64,000 nt of DNA, from NCBI RefSeq assembly GCF_000021705.1, contig NC_012751.1, forward strand, positions 124,001 through 188,000, written 5' to 3'. Positions 55,327 to 64,000 of the stretch are shown here, piece by piece; position 1 is the stretch's first letter, and every line of letters begins with the position of its first letter. The notes beneath the pieces were generated by a model, which searched no databases, was not told the origin of the DNA, and saw only the letters and a program-made list of their open reading frames with translations. The position numbers and the translations under genes are program-made. Source of the stretch: Candidatus Hamiltonella defensa 5AT (Acyrthosiphon pisum) (GTDB lineage: Bacteria > Pseudomonadota > Gammaproteobacteria > Enterobacterales > Enterobacteriaceae).

Positions 55327-55617
55327 ATGTGCAAAATTTCAGAAATAACAACAGTTAATAGTTCAACATTGGGGTGCTCTAATAACTCGACAAAAAATTC
55401 AATGGCAGGGTTTATAACTGGGGTAAATAATGTCTATATAACTCTAAGAGAATTTTTCTCCAGCCTTTTTTTTAAAACCAGCAATAGAGAGTACAAATTT
55501 TCGGATAAAACTGAACAATGGATAACAGGAAATAAGGCTAACTCAAACCTCTCAGTTAAACCAGTGACAAGGGAGTATAACTTTGGGGCTAGTGACGACT
55601 CTCAATGGATGAAATAG
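55327..55617 (+). CDS. Small hypothetical protein with internal repeat
   Basis: The 96-residue product is not recognised. Its first 25 residues are rich in Ser, Thr and Asn, a style common at T3SS effector starts. A hydrophobic aromatic stretch LREFFSSLFF lies near 40. Two similar units follow: REYKFSDKTEQWI (near 53) and REYNFGASDDSQWM (near 82). A GAGAG site is 8 bases before the ATG. It may be a small secreted protein, or the surviving head of a larger gene. Confidence 0.4.
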   Translation: MCKISEITTVNSSTLGCSNNSTKNSMAGFITGVNNVYITLREFFSSLFFKTSNREYKFSDKTEQWITGNKANSNLSVKPVTREYNFGASDDSQWMK

Positions 55618-55754
55618 TCGGACCGCTCCAGCATTGAAATCTCTTTCGCTTTCTCCAGGGTGAGGACATGGTTTTTGAACGGGTAGGCGGCATGAGGTCC
55701 AGAATGGCTAAAAATGAGATAATCTGTGTTTCCCACCCATTGTAGTGCTTGATA
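55602..55754 (-). pseudogene. Decayed coding fragment of unknown origin
   Basis: A minus-strand frame of about 50 codons reads QWVGNTDYLIFSHSGPHAAY and on to LERSDYFIH, with codon use like a real gene and more G+C than its surroundings. It lacks a start, has a stop just upstream (55755-55757) and ends over the tail of the small plus-strand gene. It is probably what is left of a longer gene. I cannot name the family. Confidence 0.3.
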
Positions 55755-55870
55755 TTATTTTTCATCCAGAAAGAAGATTATTTTTATTTCATATTCACCG
55801 TAAAGAACTGGGTAGTTTTTATAAAAACATTACGATTCAATGACTCAACTTTGTTAAAAGTGCCATATCA

Positions 55871-57247
55871 TTATCGAGCATTTAATAACGTTAATATTTC
55901 AGCGGTTTTTTCGTCTAACAGCGCTTTATTGGCACGTGATTCTACATTAAGCCGAACCACAGGTTCCGTATTCGAAGAGCGAAGATTAAAACGCCAATCT
56001 TTAAATTCCATACTGATACCATCCGTTTCATCTACAGACAACGCATTTGGTTGATATGCGGCCCGAACACGCTCAATCGCCTGAGTCGGATTCGCCAACT
56101 GGCAATTAATTTCACCAGACACAGGATAAGCCGCCATGCGTTCTTCCACCAATTGTTGTAGTTTTTGGCCTTTGACACACAGGAGCTCGGCAATCAACAG
56201 CCAAGGGATCATCCCAGAGTCAGAGTAAGCAAAATCGCGAAAATAATGATGGGCACTCATCTCACCGCCATAAATGGCATCTTCTGAACGCATACGCTCT
56301 TTAAGAAACGCATGGCCTGTTCTCGACATAACCGCTTTACCCCCATACGCCTTCACTGTATCGATGGTGTTCCAGCTTAAACGGGGATCATGAATAATCC
56401 GGGCGCCCTGTTCTTTTTGTAAAAAAGCTTCTGCCAACAAGCCGACCATATAATAGCCTTCAATAAATTGGCCTCGATGATCAAAGAAAAAACAGCGATC
56501 GAAATCACCATCAAAGGCGATGCCCATATCAGCACCTTCTGCCAACACCGCATCGGAAGTCGCCTGGCGGCGTTCTGGCAAAAGCGGGTTTGGGATCCCG
56601 TTAGGAAAAGTGCCATCCGACTGATGATGCATTTTGACCAGTGTCAAAGACATTTTGAGCGTATTGAATCGATTTTCTAGCATATCAATCACAGGGCCTG
56701 CGGCGCCATTGCCACTGTTCACCACTAACTTTAAAGGCATAGTGAAATGGGCAGGCGTGATATAACTCATCAAATGATCGATATAGGCTGTCATGGTCGA
56801 GATTTTTTTATAACAGCCTGTCGAACGGTGTTCTAGAGGGGAGAATGCATTTAATTCAGCTAGTTTTTGGATCTCTTTGAGCCCTGTATCGCCACTGATA
56901 GGACGAGCCCCTTTTTGCACGAGTTTCATCCCATTATAATCGATGGGATTGTGGCTGGCAGTGACTTCAATACCCCCGTCCAAACCAAGATGAAAGGTAG
57001 CAAAATAGATTTCTTCTGTACCTGAGACACCGATATCCAACACATCTACACCGCCTGCTTGTAAACCGCGAGAGAGGGCGCACTTGAGGCTTTCGCTGCT
57101 TAAACGCACATCACCACCCACGACGACGGTTTTGGCTTTAGTCAATTCCGCATAAGCTCGACCAACGCGATAGGCGATTTCTTCATTGAGTTCTTCACCT
57201 AAGCGCCCACGGATATCATAAGCTTTAAAACAGGATAATTTAGGCAT
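55871..57247 (-). CDS. cpsG: Phosphomannomutase CpsG (ManB)
   Basis: CpsG converts mannose-6-phosphate to mannose-1-phosphate for GDP-mannose and surface sugars. The 458-residue product aligns end to end with E. coli CpsG and keeps the phosphoserine loop [12 protein letters not shown], the metal site FDGDFDRCF, the sugar-binding [12 protein letters not shown] and the C-terminal [15 protein letters not shown]. The ATG at 57247 ([14 protein letters not shown]) was chosen over 57340. It is intact although manC, its pathway partner near the right edge, is frameshifted. Confidence 0.95.
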   Translation of the reverse strand: MPKLSCFKAYDIRGRLGEELNEEIAYRVGRAYAELTKAKTVVVGGDVRLSSESLKCALSRGLQAGGVDVLDIGVSGTEEIYFATFHLGLDGGIEVTASHNPIDYNGMKLVQKGARPISGDTGLKEIQKLAELNAFSPLEHRSTGCYKKISTMTAYIDHLMSYITPAHFTMPLKLVVNSGNGAAGPVIDMLENRFNTLKMSLTLVKMHHQSDGTFPNGIPNPLLPERRQATSDAVLAEGADMGIAFDGDFDRCFFFDHRGQFIEGYYMVGLLAEAFLQKEQGARIIHDPRLSWNTIDTVKAYGGKAVMSRTGHAFLKERMRSEDAIYGGEMSAHHYFRDFAYSDSGMIPWLLIAELLCVKGQKLQQLVEERMAAYPVSGEINCQLANPTQAIERVRAAYQPNALSVDETDGISMEFKDWRFNLRSSNTEPVVRLNVESRANKALLDEKTAEILTLLNAR

Positions 57248-57438
57248 AATTGCGCTTTTAAAGTTATAAAATGAATGATTCATCGGAGAACAGTATCGGT
57301 TGAGTCCCGTATTGTCGTCGCCATGGGTAATATCAAACATATTTGATCAAGATTTGAAAAAATTGATTTTTTCACCCAAAGTGAATCATATCAATCCCAC
57401 AAAATATTTTTCATCATTATGGAGGCTAAAGAATAGTT

Positions 57439-57660
57439 ATGATCAAAACTCATTTGTTGACTTTTATTCTATTATTGATTGTTCACTTTAACGCACAGGC
57501 AGAGCAGATACCAAGATGTTTACTCAATGAGTTTTCTCTGTTTCAAAAAGATGATCTCAAAACCATGCCCAAAAAGGAGTTTATGAATACATCTTCAAAA
57601 GAAAATAAAAAAGAATGCTGGAATACAGGAGGCACTTTTCATGTTTTTATCTGTCATTAA
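57439..57660 (+). CDS. Small exported hypothetical protein
   Basis: The 73-residue product starts with a signal peptide (MIKTHLLTFILLLIVHFNAQA, cleaved near residue 21). The mature part is short and polar, with three cysteines (about 27, 60 and 72) that could form disulfides. GGAGG lies 13 bases before the ATG, rather far. No family was recognised. It is on the opposite strand to its neighbours. Confidence 0.45.
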   Translation: MIKTHLLTFILLLIVHFNAQAEQIPRCLLNEFSLFQKDDLKTMPKKEFMNTSSKENKKECWNTGGTFHVFICH

Positions 57661-57709
57661 AATTTTTTATTTTATGAAGATTTTTCATGTCTTCAAACAA
57701 TCGAAACCA

Positions 57710-58141
57710 TTATTCTGGGAAAAATTCATTATCCATAATTTGATCAAACGTCCAAGGGCATTGATCAGGAAAAACACTTTCTGAGAGGTTTGTTTCTTTT
57801 TCAGCAGAAAGCCTTGCGTACTGGTATACGATTATAAGACGCTTTTCTTTTTTATTTCTCAGACTAGGATTTTCATTCAAGCAATCGACAAATTTTCTAC
57901 GTTGTTCTTTAATCGTCAGCAGCCAGCTTTTTCCTCTTCGGCTGGGTTGATATTGCCATTTAAGGAGATGAGACAGTAGCTTTTCAAGTCTAGATTCCAG
58001 CTCCCTGCGTTCACTTCGACCCATTGCCTCTATTTCCTCCAACAAATTTTCGGCATCTAACTCATTAAAACGTTTTGTACGGAGCAAATTTGCCTGTTCT
58101 TGGCTCCATCCATAAAAATCATCATCATAAAGTGTGGTCAT
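57710..58141 (-). CDS. DUF29 family protein
   Basis: The 143-residue product fits DUF29: YDDDFYGWSQEQANLLR at the start, LDAENLLEEIEAMGRSERRE near 32-50, then a helical middle with LLSHLLKWQYQPSRRGKSW. DUF29 proteins are small, cytoplasmic and uncharacterised, common in cyanobacteria and in symbionts, often near toxin-antitoxin or mobile DNA. The ATG at 58141 has GGAGGA 6 bases upstream; the in-frame ATG at 58153 would include that site. No partner gene is visible. Confidence 0.8.
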   Translation of the reverse strand: MTTLYDDDFYGWSQEQANLLRTKRFNELDAENLLEEIEAMGRSERRELESRLEKLLSHLLKWQYQPSRRGKSWLLTIKEQRRKFVDCLNENPSLRNKKEKRLIIVYQYARLSAEKETNLSESVFPDQCPWTFDQIMDNEFFPE

Positions 58142-58218
58142 TACTTCCTCCATTTTTTATGAGCATTAACGTCATGTTGACTCATTCTACATTGATCATC
58201 GGCATCAATCCGATTCAT

Positions 58219-59181
58219 TCAAAATTCTTCACGCACTGTTCTGATAATCCCTTCTTTTAGAGATACGGGGGGTTTAAAATCATATTGTTTGATCTCATCT
58301 GATTTAAATTGGGTTCGAGCACAGAATTTCTCAATTCGAATACGGCTGATGGGATATTTTTCTCCTGTTATTTTAGCCAATAAATCGAAGCAGGAACCCG
58401 CCAATAAACCCAGGCTATAAGGCAACCGAAAATGATTTTTCTTTTTATTTAATGTATCGCAGATAATATCTGTTAATTCATTCATCGTAAAATCAGGTTT
58501 ATCGACATAATTAAAGACGTAGCGCTGCTTGAGAGGCAAAGTGAGCACATACTGTAAAAATGCTGCTACGTTCTCGACATACGCCATCGATTTTTGATTC
58601 TCTCCCTTCCCGACCATCACAAATCGCCCTGAGGCAATCTGTTTAAACAGATTATAAACATTCCCCCGGTTATTTTCGCCAAACACCACGGTCGGCCTGA
58701 CCGTAACCAAGGTTCGATTGAGATCTTTGGCCACCCATTCATCATAAACTTGCTCTGCGGCTAATTTTGATTTTCCATAATCATTAAAGGGATGATAAGC
58801 CCCGTCTTCGCCCGTTTCGTTTTCAACAAAACCATACACAGCCACGGAAGAAGTAAAAACCATATGCTGAATATTTAAACGCTCTGCGGCATCACACAGA
58901 TTCTTTGCCCCTTGAACATTGACATCGTAGTACAGGCTCTTAGGTTCCACGTTATCTTGATGCTCAGCAGAAAGATTTATAATCATATCGATGCCTAACA
59001 AAGTTTTATCTAAGCTGGATGGTTGAGTCACATCAGCAAATTGCCATTTTTCAGGAAAGGCGGCGCTTTTATTTTTATCTAAAATAACAAAATCATTATT
59101 CGCCTCGACTAAACGCTGGCATAAACGAGTGCCAATAAAACCGGAGCCACCTAAAATGGCGATTTTTTTTGATGTTTTCAA
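58219..59181 (-). CDS. NAD-dependent sugar epimerase/dehydratase
   Basis: The 320-residue product is an extended short-chain dehydrogenase: nucleotide-binding GGSGFIGTRL near residue 12, NLSAEHQDN near 70, the catalytic pair in VFTSSVAVYG (Ser/Thr) and YGKSKLAAE (Tyr-x3-Lys, near 136-140) and RPTVVFGENNRGNV. These enzymes modify nucleotide sugars for surface polysaccharides. The frame is intact. The exact sugar is unknown. It lies at the end of the decaying glycosylation cluster. Confidence 0.82.
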   Translation of the reverse strand: MKTSKKIAILGGSGFIGTRLCQRLVEANNDFVILDKNKSAAFPEKWQFADVTQPSSLDKTLLGIDMIINLSAEHQDNVEPKSLYYDVNVQGAKNLCDAAERLNIQHMVFTSSVAVYGFVENETGEDGAYHPFNDYGKSKLAAEQVYDEWVAKDLNRTLVTVRPTVVFGENNRGNVYNLFKQIASGRFVMVGKGENQKSMAYVENVAAFLQYVLTLPLKQRYVFNYVDKPDFTMNELTDIICDTLNKKKNHFRLPYSLGLLAGSCFDLLAKITGEKYPISRIRIEKFCARTQFKSDEIKQYDFKPPVSLKEGIIRTVREEF

Positions 59182-59330
59182 TTTTTTACCTTTATTTATT
59201 AAATCTCTTAAAAAATTAAATCAGTAAAATGAACTTATTTTATAAGATTGCTCCAGCAGAGATTAGATTGAAATCAGTTCTTTTTTTAAAAAATTATATC
59301 AATTAATAAAAATTGTTTTATCAACAGTTC

Positions 59331-59727
59331 TTATTCCTGTATTAATATCATAAAAAGCAGCAATAAACATGTTCTTCCACATATAATTTGCTCATCCGAC
59401 AATCCAGAAAGATGTTTATCCAGGATTTGGATTTGCGATCCAATAAAGTATGAAAATAAGCAAAAATGACATTACTGAAAACGTATTTTTATTATTAAAG
59501 ATTTTTACAGGAATTAAAGAGATAAAATATATCAGGAGAAAAAAAGCTAAGATATTTATTGTCGAGTAAACTGTATTATTAAAACTCAGTAAAATGCTAC
59601 TAATATAGTCTGTAACGAATCCTCCACTCCATCCTAAATAATGTCCCAAGTGAGCGGATGGAGAAAAACCCATCAAATAATATGCATAATCATCAGAATG
59701 CATGGGTATATGCAATGATGGAATCAA
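59331..59727 (-). pseudogene. Truncated DUF6056/Gtr-type membrane protein, two nonsense codons
   Basis: The frame reads HSDDYAYYLMGFSPSAHLG, the conserved start of a polytopic glycosylation protein, then WIANPNPG, a TAA at 59416-59418, TSFWIVG, a TGA at 59392-59394, then ANYMWKNMFIAAF. In intact relatives the phrase is near G-Q-TSFWIVG-S-ANY, so each stop is one base from a normal codon. The remaining two thirds of the gene is missing before the epimerase. Relatives transfer or flip sugars with a Gtr-type machinery. Confidence 0.68.
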
Positions 59728-59841
59728 TATAATTATAAAAAAATAATTAAAGTAAACAACTTTTTAAGTTTTAATTATTTCGTTTTTGAATAGTTCATTT
59801 TTTACCTTTAATTATTAATATTTTTATAACATTAAGCTTAT

Positions 59842-61269
59842 TTAATCACATTTTTCCTTGTTAAAATCTATGACAATATTTTTTAAATCACTTCTAATAA
59901 TGTAATGGTGATGAGTATCGGTAATAGGGATCAAACATTTTTTATTACGAGCTGATTTTGATTCTTCAGGGGTTGGTAGATGTCTTCCATTATTAATTAT
60001 ACCGTTTAAGTTTAATAAAAGACCAATCCAAGATTCAGAAAAGTGATGAGGTATTATTGAGTTAAGGAAAGGAAAATTCTTTTTAGCAATTTTTACCTCA
60101 GACGACTCAGTAAGAATACCATCAACAACTATCTTCTGGTCTTTAATGTCAATTTTATTAAAAATTCTACGGGCCATTTCTAATTCATATTTGTTTTGAG
60201 ATAATAAAGCATTTGAGTAATTAGACATAATGGGTAATGCTGTGAGAAAAATAAATGTACCGATATAGGTACACATTTTATTTGACAGTCTTGAAATAAA
60301 AATTAAACATCCATATGGAATAAAAGATATACCAATAAGAACTCTTGGTGAAACATTTGTATTTTTAAGAAGTAAGGGAATTAATATACTTATAACTGGT
60401 AATCCAAATAATAAAAATATTAATATTAATTTATTGATGATTTTTACAGGTGAAAATAAAAAAAGAATGACAGATAAAAATGTTAATGTAGATAATCCAT
60501 ATACATTAAATTTTGTTATGCCATAATTTAGTATGGATACAGTATTTTTTACGAGTCTTATGTTATTTTTTATTAATTCAAATGGGTTTGATGTAGAAAA
60601 AACCAAATCAGATCTATATTCATCAATTTGTATTGAAAATAATATTTGAATTATTTTAAACATCAGCAGAAAGATAAAAAAACTCACTATTGATAAAAAA
60701 ATATTTTTAATTACTTCCTGGTGTTTGTTGTCAATCAAATCTCTAATCGATTTTATGATACATAGCATAGGATATATGCTAATAGAAGACTGATAAGTGA
60801 AAGCTGAAACTAAAAGCCCTATTATTGATAATATTATAAATATATATTGATTACTAAAAAATAAAAAAGGAATAATACAAGCTATGACTGATATTGACAT
60901 AGGTAAACAATCATAACGATAGGAAAGATTTTGTAAAATAAAGGGGCTCACTAAAGGGATGAAAGAACATATTTTTATTTTTTTTTGATCTTCTATTCCT
61001 GATATCTTGCAAGTAAAATACCCTGAGGTGGTGAATATCAATGCCGATAGAATAGTGGTATAAGGAAATAAATCGCCTATAGTTGTGTTTAAAGAAAGCA
61101 TTTGCATCAATAAAGTTGATAGAATTCTTCCATCATAGCTATGGTTCCAACCATACCCAGACATGGCCCTACCCATATCATCGATGTAATACACATTTGC
61201 CAGGATTAATGGAAATATATATATCAGTGTCAGTACTAGATAAAAAATCATATTTTTATTATCTTTCAT
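59842..61269 (-). CDS. GtrII-type glucosyltransferase (serotype-specific)
   Basis: The 475-residue product is an inner-membrane protein with about ten membrane segments. Its start has YIDDMGRAMSGYGWNHSYDGR, the pattern of GtrII/GtrC-type transferases that add glucose to O-antigen from a lipid carrier made by GtrB. A soluble C-terminal part follows (about 370-475). It is very AT-rich and begins 6 bases after the gtrB stop. The gene is whole, but GtrB is interrupted, so the pathway may be blocked. Confidence 0.75.
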   Translation of the reverse strand: MKDNKNMIFYLVLTLIYIFPLILANVYYIDDMGRAMSGYGWNHSYDGRILSTLLMQMLSLNTTIGDLFPYTTILSALIFTTSGYFTCKISGIEDQKKIKICSFIPLVSPFILQNLSYRYDCLPMSISVIACIIPFLFFSNQYIFIILSIIGLLVSAFTYQSSISIYPMLCIIKSIRDLIDNKHQEVIKNIFLSIVSFFIFLLMFKIIQILFSIQIDEYRSDLVFSTSNPFELIKNNIRLVKNTVSILNYGITKFNVYGLSTLTFLSVILFLFSPVKIINKLILIFLLFGLPVISILIPLLLKNTNVSPRVLIGISFIPYGCLIFISRLSNKMCTYIGTFIFLTALPIMSNYSNALLSQNKYELEMARRIFNKIDIKDQKIVVDGILTESSEVKIAKKNFPFLNSIIPHHFSESWIGLLLNLNGIINNGRHLPTPEESKSARNKKCLIPITDTHHHYIIRSDLKNIVIDFNKEKCD

Positions 61270-61275
61270 AATTTA

Positions 61276-62202
61276 CTATTTACTCCTTGTAATACTTTCT
61301 ATGATATATCGTGGCCTCTTTTTACTTTCCATATAAATCCTGCCTATATACTCACCCAACACACCGATACCAATGAGCTGAACGCCTCCAAGGAAAAGAA
61401 TGGCTGTCATCAAAGAGGGGTATCCAGGAACAGGATTACCCCATATCAACTTATTAAAAATCATCCATGCCGCATAGATAAAAGCAACACCAGAAACGAC
61501 AAGCCCGAGATATGACCAAATACGTAAGGGAACAGTCGAAAATGAAGTGATCCCTTACAAAGCAAGATTCCATAATTTCCAACCATTAAATTGACTGACA
61601 CCGGCAATACGTTCTGCTCGAGTATATTCGACAATGTCTGTTCTAAAGCCTACCCAACTGAGTATGCCTTTCATAAATAAATTTCGTTCTGGCAGGGCTT
61701 TAATCTCGTCGACAACTTGACGAGAAAGCAAGCGGAAATCCCCTACGTTCTCTTCTATTTTTTGCGAAGATATTTTGTTATGTACTTTATAAAACATCGA
61801 AGCACTCATACGCTTCAAATAGCTATCTGCAGGGCGTTTTGACCTTTTGGCCAAGACCACATCAGCGCCTTTTTGCCATTTTTCAATCATCAGAGGGATC
61901 ACATCAATCGGATCCTGCAAATCAACATCTATCGGGATCACCAACTCACCAGTAGCATGAACCAACCCTGCAAAAAGAGCCGATTCTTTGCCAAAATTTC
62001 TTGAAAAATTAATCAAAGTAACAAGAGGATCGGCCAGTGATAACGCGCCAGCAATATCAGAGGTTTTATCTCGACTACCATCATTGATGAATATGATTTC
62101 AACTACATACTGAGAAAAGGGCTTAAACTGGCGAACAGTTTGATAAAAAATGGGAATGGCATCTTCTTCATTAAAAACAGGAACAATCAAAGAGATTTTC
62201 AT
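61276..62202 (-). pseudogene. gtrB: Bactoprenol glucosyltransferase GtrB with internal stop
   Basis: GtrB moves glucose from UDP-glucose to undecaprenyl phosphate. The frame from the ATG at 62202 (AGGAG 5 bases upstream) has [25 protein letters not shown] at about residue 96, KSSRRPADS-like [13 protein letters not shown], then WKLWNLAL, a TAA at 61555-61557, and goes on in the same frame with [17 protein letters not shown] and a C-terminal membrane pair ending [20 protein letters not shown]. Relatives have Glu or Asp where the stop lies. One substitution explains it. The upstream catalytic domain is complete, so a truncated product without its membrane anchor might persist. Confidence 0.82.
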
Positions 62203-62240
62203 TTTTACTCCTGTAATCCTGAAATAAAAAATTTTTATCA

Positions 62241-62980
62241 TTAAAAAAATTGAGGCAATTTATATAATTTTTTCTTTATAAACGTGATAAATCCGCCTAA
62301 CTGATAACGCTGTATGACTATCATCTCCTCTTTAAACGAGGCATATTTATCTGAGAGACGTGTGCTAATGCCCCCCATTTTCATATAAACCAATATTTTG
62401 GGAATATAAACCACCGTTATTTTTTTTATCAGCATATAACGCACCATGGCATCATAATCTGCGGCAATTTTTAAGCTGAGATCATAGCCACCTAATGATT
62501 GGTAACATGACCTTTTCATATAAAAGGTGGGATGAGGGAGCATCCAACCTTGGTAAAACTTTTTATCAGTATATTCTCCACTGATCCAGGTTCGGACTAA
62601 TCGCCTTTTTCCAAAGCGCGGGATATAGGCTAAATCACCATAAATGGCATCAGGATCATGCGTTTTAAAAGTATGGGCAATATCCGCTAATGCCTTATCA
62701 TAAGCAAAGCAATCATCGGCATGGAGTAGGCCAATAATATCTCCTGTCGCTAATGAAATACCTTTATTGAGCGCATCGTAAGTGTCTTTATCTTTTTCTG
62801 ATATGACTCGAGAGACACGTTGCCCATATTGTTTTTTATCAATGCCAAGGTGTTATCGGTTGAGGTGCCATCTACAATAATGTGTTCAATATCACGATAG
62901 GTCTGCTGATTGATGGATGTCAGCGTATCCAGAATCGTCAGTTCACTATTATAGGTGGCCGTAATAATCGTTATTTTCAT
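62241..62980 (-). pseudogene. Family 2 glycosyltransferase broken by a frameshift
   Basis: The first frame (62980 down to about 62822) reads MKITIITATYNSELTILDTL and HIIVDGTSTDNTLALIKNNM. A single missing base after ATGGG at about 62822 shifts it; the other frame then gives RVSRVISEKDKDTYDALNKG, LLHADDCFAYDKALADIA and, onward, MLPHPTFYMKRSCYQSLGGY to the stop at 62241. The two parts join as one GT-A transferase like WcaA. It is probably inactive unless the base is a sequencing error. Confidence 0.8.
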
Positions 62981-62982
62981 TA

Positions 62983-64000
62983 TTATTTTTTATCGTTAAT
63001 AGAATTAATCCGTTTTATATCTCGTTCATCAAGGATAGCCCCTGTATGAACTTCAATAATTTCAAGCGGGTTTATTTTACAGGCGTTTTCAATCGCATGA
63101 GCTACCCCTGCAGGAATGTAAGTTGATTCGTTTTCTTTTAACAAATAGGTTCTGTCATCATGGTACACTCTGGCAGTACCTGAAACAACAACCCAATGTT
63201 CCGGTCGATGATAATGAATCTGCGTGGCGGTGCGCTCTTTAGGTTTCACGATCACTTTTTTGACACGATAATGTGCCCCTTCGGCTATCACCTCATGAGA
63301 TCCCCAAGGGCGATAGACTTTTTTATGTTTTAAATATTCACTCCGGCCTTTGTTTTTAAGCTGATCGACTATTTGCCTGACCCTTTGCACCTGATCTTTA
63401 TGTGCTACCAGTACCGCATCTTTCGTTTCGATCACGACTAAATTGTTAACACCCACCGTGGTAACCAGCTTACTTTGAGAATAAATATAACTGTTATAAG
63501 TTGTATCGGTTAACACATCGCCCTGCACGTTATTCCCTTGCGCATCTTTATCATTTACTTCCCATAGCGCCGACCAACTTCCTATATCGCTCCAACCTGC
63601 TTTCAAAGGCACCACGACCGCATCAGAAGTTTTTTCCATCACGGCATAATCTACTGAATCATCAGGGCAAACTTGAAAAGCCGTTTCATCTAAACGAATA
63701 AAATCGAGATAGATCATGATGCGCGCAGTAACGCCTTTTGGCAAGCTATGAGAATATCAGGCCTATGCTGGTTTAGCTCTTCCAGATAACGGGAAGCTTT
63801 AAAAAGAAAGAGGCCCGAGTTCCAATCATAACCACCGGCCTCTAAATACTGTTTTGCTGTTGCCAAATCGGGTTTTTCAACAAACCTTAAAACTTTATAG
63901 GCATGATCACCCACATTTTCGCTTCTCTGGATATAACCGTATCCTGTTTCTGGAGAATTTGGCACAACACCAAAAGTCACTAATTTACCTTCTGAAGCCA
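62983..64000 (-). pseudogene. manC: Mannose-1-phosphate guanylyltransferase ManC, frameshifted and cut by the window edge
   Basis: ManC (CpsB) makes GDP-mannose from mannose-1-phosphate. From the right edge the frame reads [40 protein letters not shown] and [14 protein letters not shown], then a stop. The next frame carries on at once with LDFIRLDETAFQVCPDDSVD, VVVPLKAGWSDIGSWSALW and the isomerase-type domain HYHRPEHWVVVSGTARVYH to the stop at 62983. The shift lies at about 63705-63730. The N-terminal part with the nucleotide-binding motif is beyond the window. Confidence 0.82.

Noticed and set aside
1..64000. CRISPR arrays, prophage, intact insertion sequences or rRNA
   Set aside because: No regularly spaced repeats, integrase, transposase or ribosomal RNA sequence was recognised.

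Overview
The window reads as chromosome from an AT-rich gammaproteobacterium of the Enterobacterales. Housekeeping proteins (Mfd, LolCDE, Map, DapD, PpnN, RecJ, ManXYZ, GlyA, TolQRAB-Pal-CpoB, CpsG) are close to Escherichia/Yersinia versions. Missing neighbours, disabled genes and long gene-poor gaps point to a genome undergoing reduction. Together with a Salmonella SPI-2/Edwardsiella-type type III secretion system (T3SS), this fits a host-associated insect symbiont of the Hamiltonella/Regiella/Fukatsuia kind. The genus is an inference and was not tested.

Layout. 1-6.6 kb: mfd (minus, cut by the window edge) diverges from lolCDE (plus). 6.7-31.7 kb: a T3SS locus. On the minus strand an AraC-type regulator heads a tightly overlapping operon ssaG-H-I-J-sctK-ssaK-L-M-V-N-O-P-Q that ends in a terminator. 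Next come a plus-strand 733-residue candidate effector and a small exported basic protein. Then a second minus-strand set follows: ssaB-C-D-E and three oversized, divergent translocator-like genes (sseB-, sseC- and sseD-like). The divergent ssrA-ssrB two-component pair closes the locus. The export-gate genes ssaR-S-T-U and the translocator chaperones are not in the window.

31.8-42.6 kb: map, dapD (glnD is missing between them), ppnN, a dead csdE remnant, a minus-strand gene encoding a protein with a WH2-like actin-binding motif, recJ, yobD, the mannose PTS manXYZ and glyA. 43.2-48.1 kb: the complete tolQRAB-pal-cpoB cell-envelope operon. 48.6-54.6 kb: a RoxA-like ribosomal oxygenase homologue that has lost two iron ligands, then a visibly GC-richer cassette of a cytosine-type permease, a DUF917 protein, a hydantoinase-type ATPase and a PAS-LuxR regulator.

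55.3-64 kb: a surface polysaccharide region with an intact cpsG (manB), a sugar epimerase and a GtrII-type glucosyltransferase. Four other genes are broken by single lesions: manC (frameshift), a family 2 glycosyltransferase (frameshift), gtrB (nonsense) and a DUF6056-like membrane protein (two nonsense codons).

How the parts fit: SsrAB and the AraC protein probably control the T3SS, whose machine, needle and translocon are encoded here, while the missing export gate must come from elsewhere or the system is dead. The 733-residue protein and the WH2 protein are the best effector candidates. Polysaccharide synthesis looks to be decaying. No rRNA, tRNA, CRISPR array or intact insertion sequence was seen.
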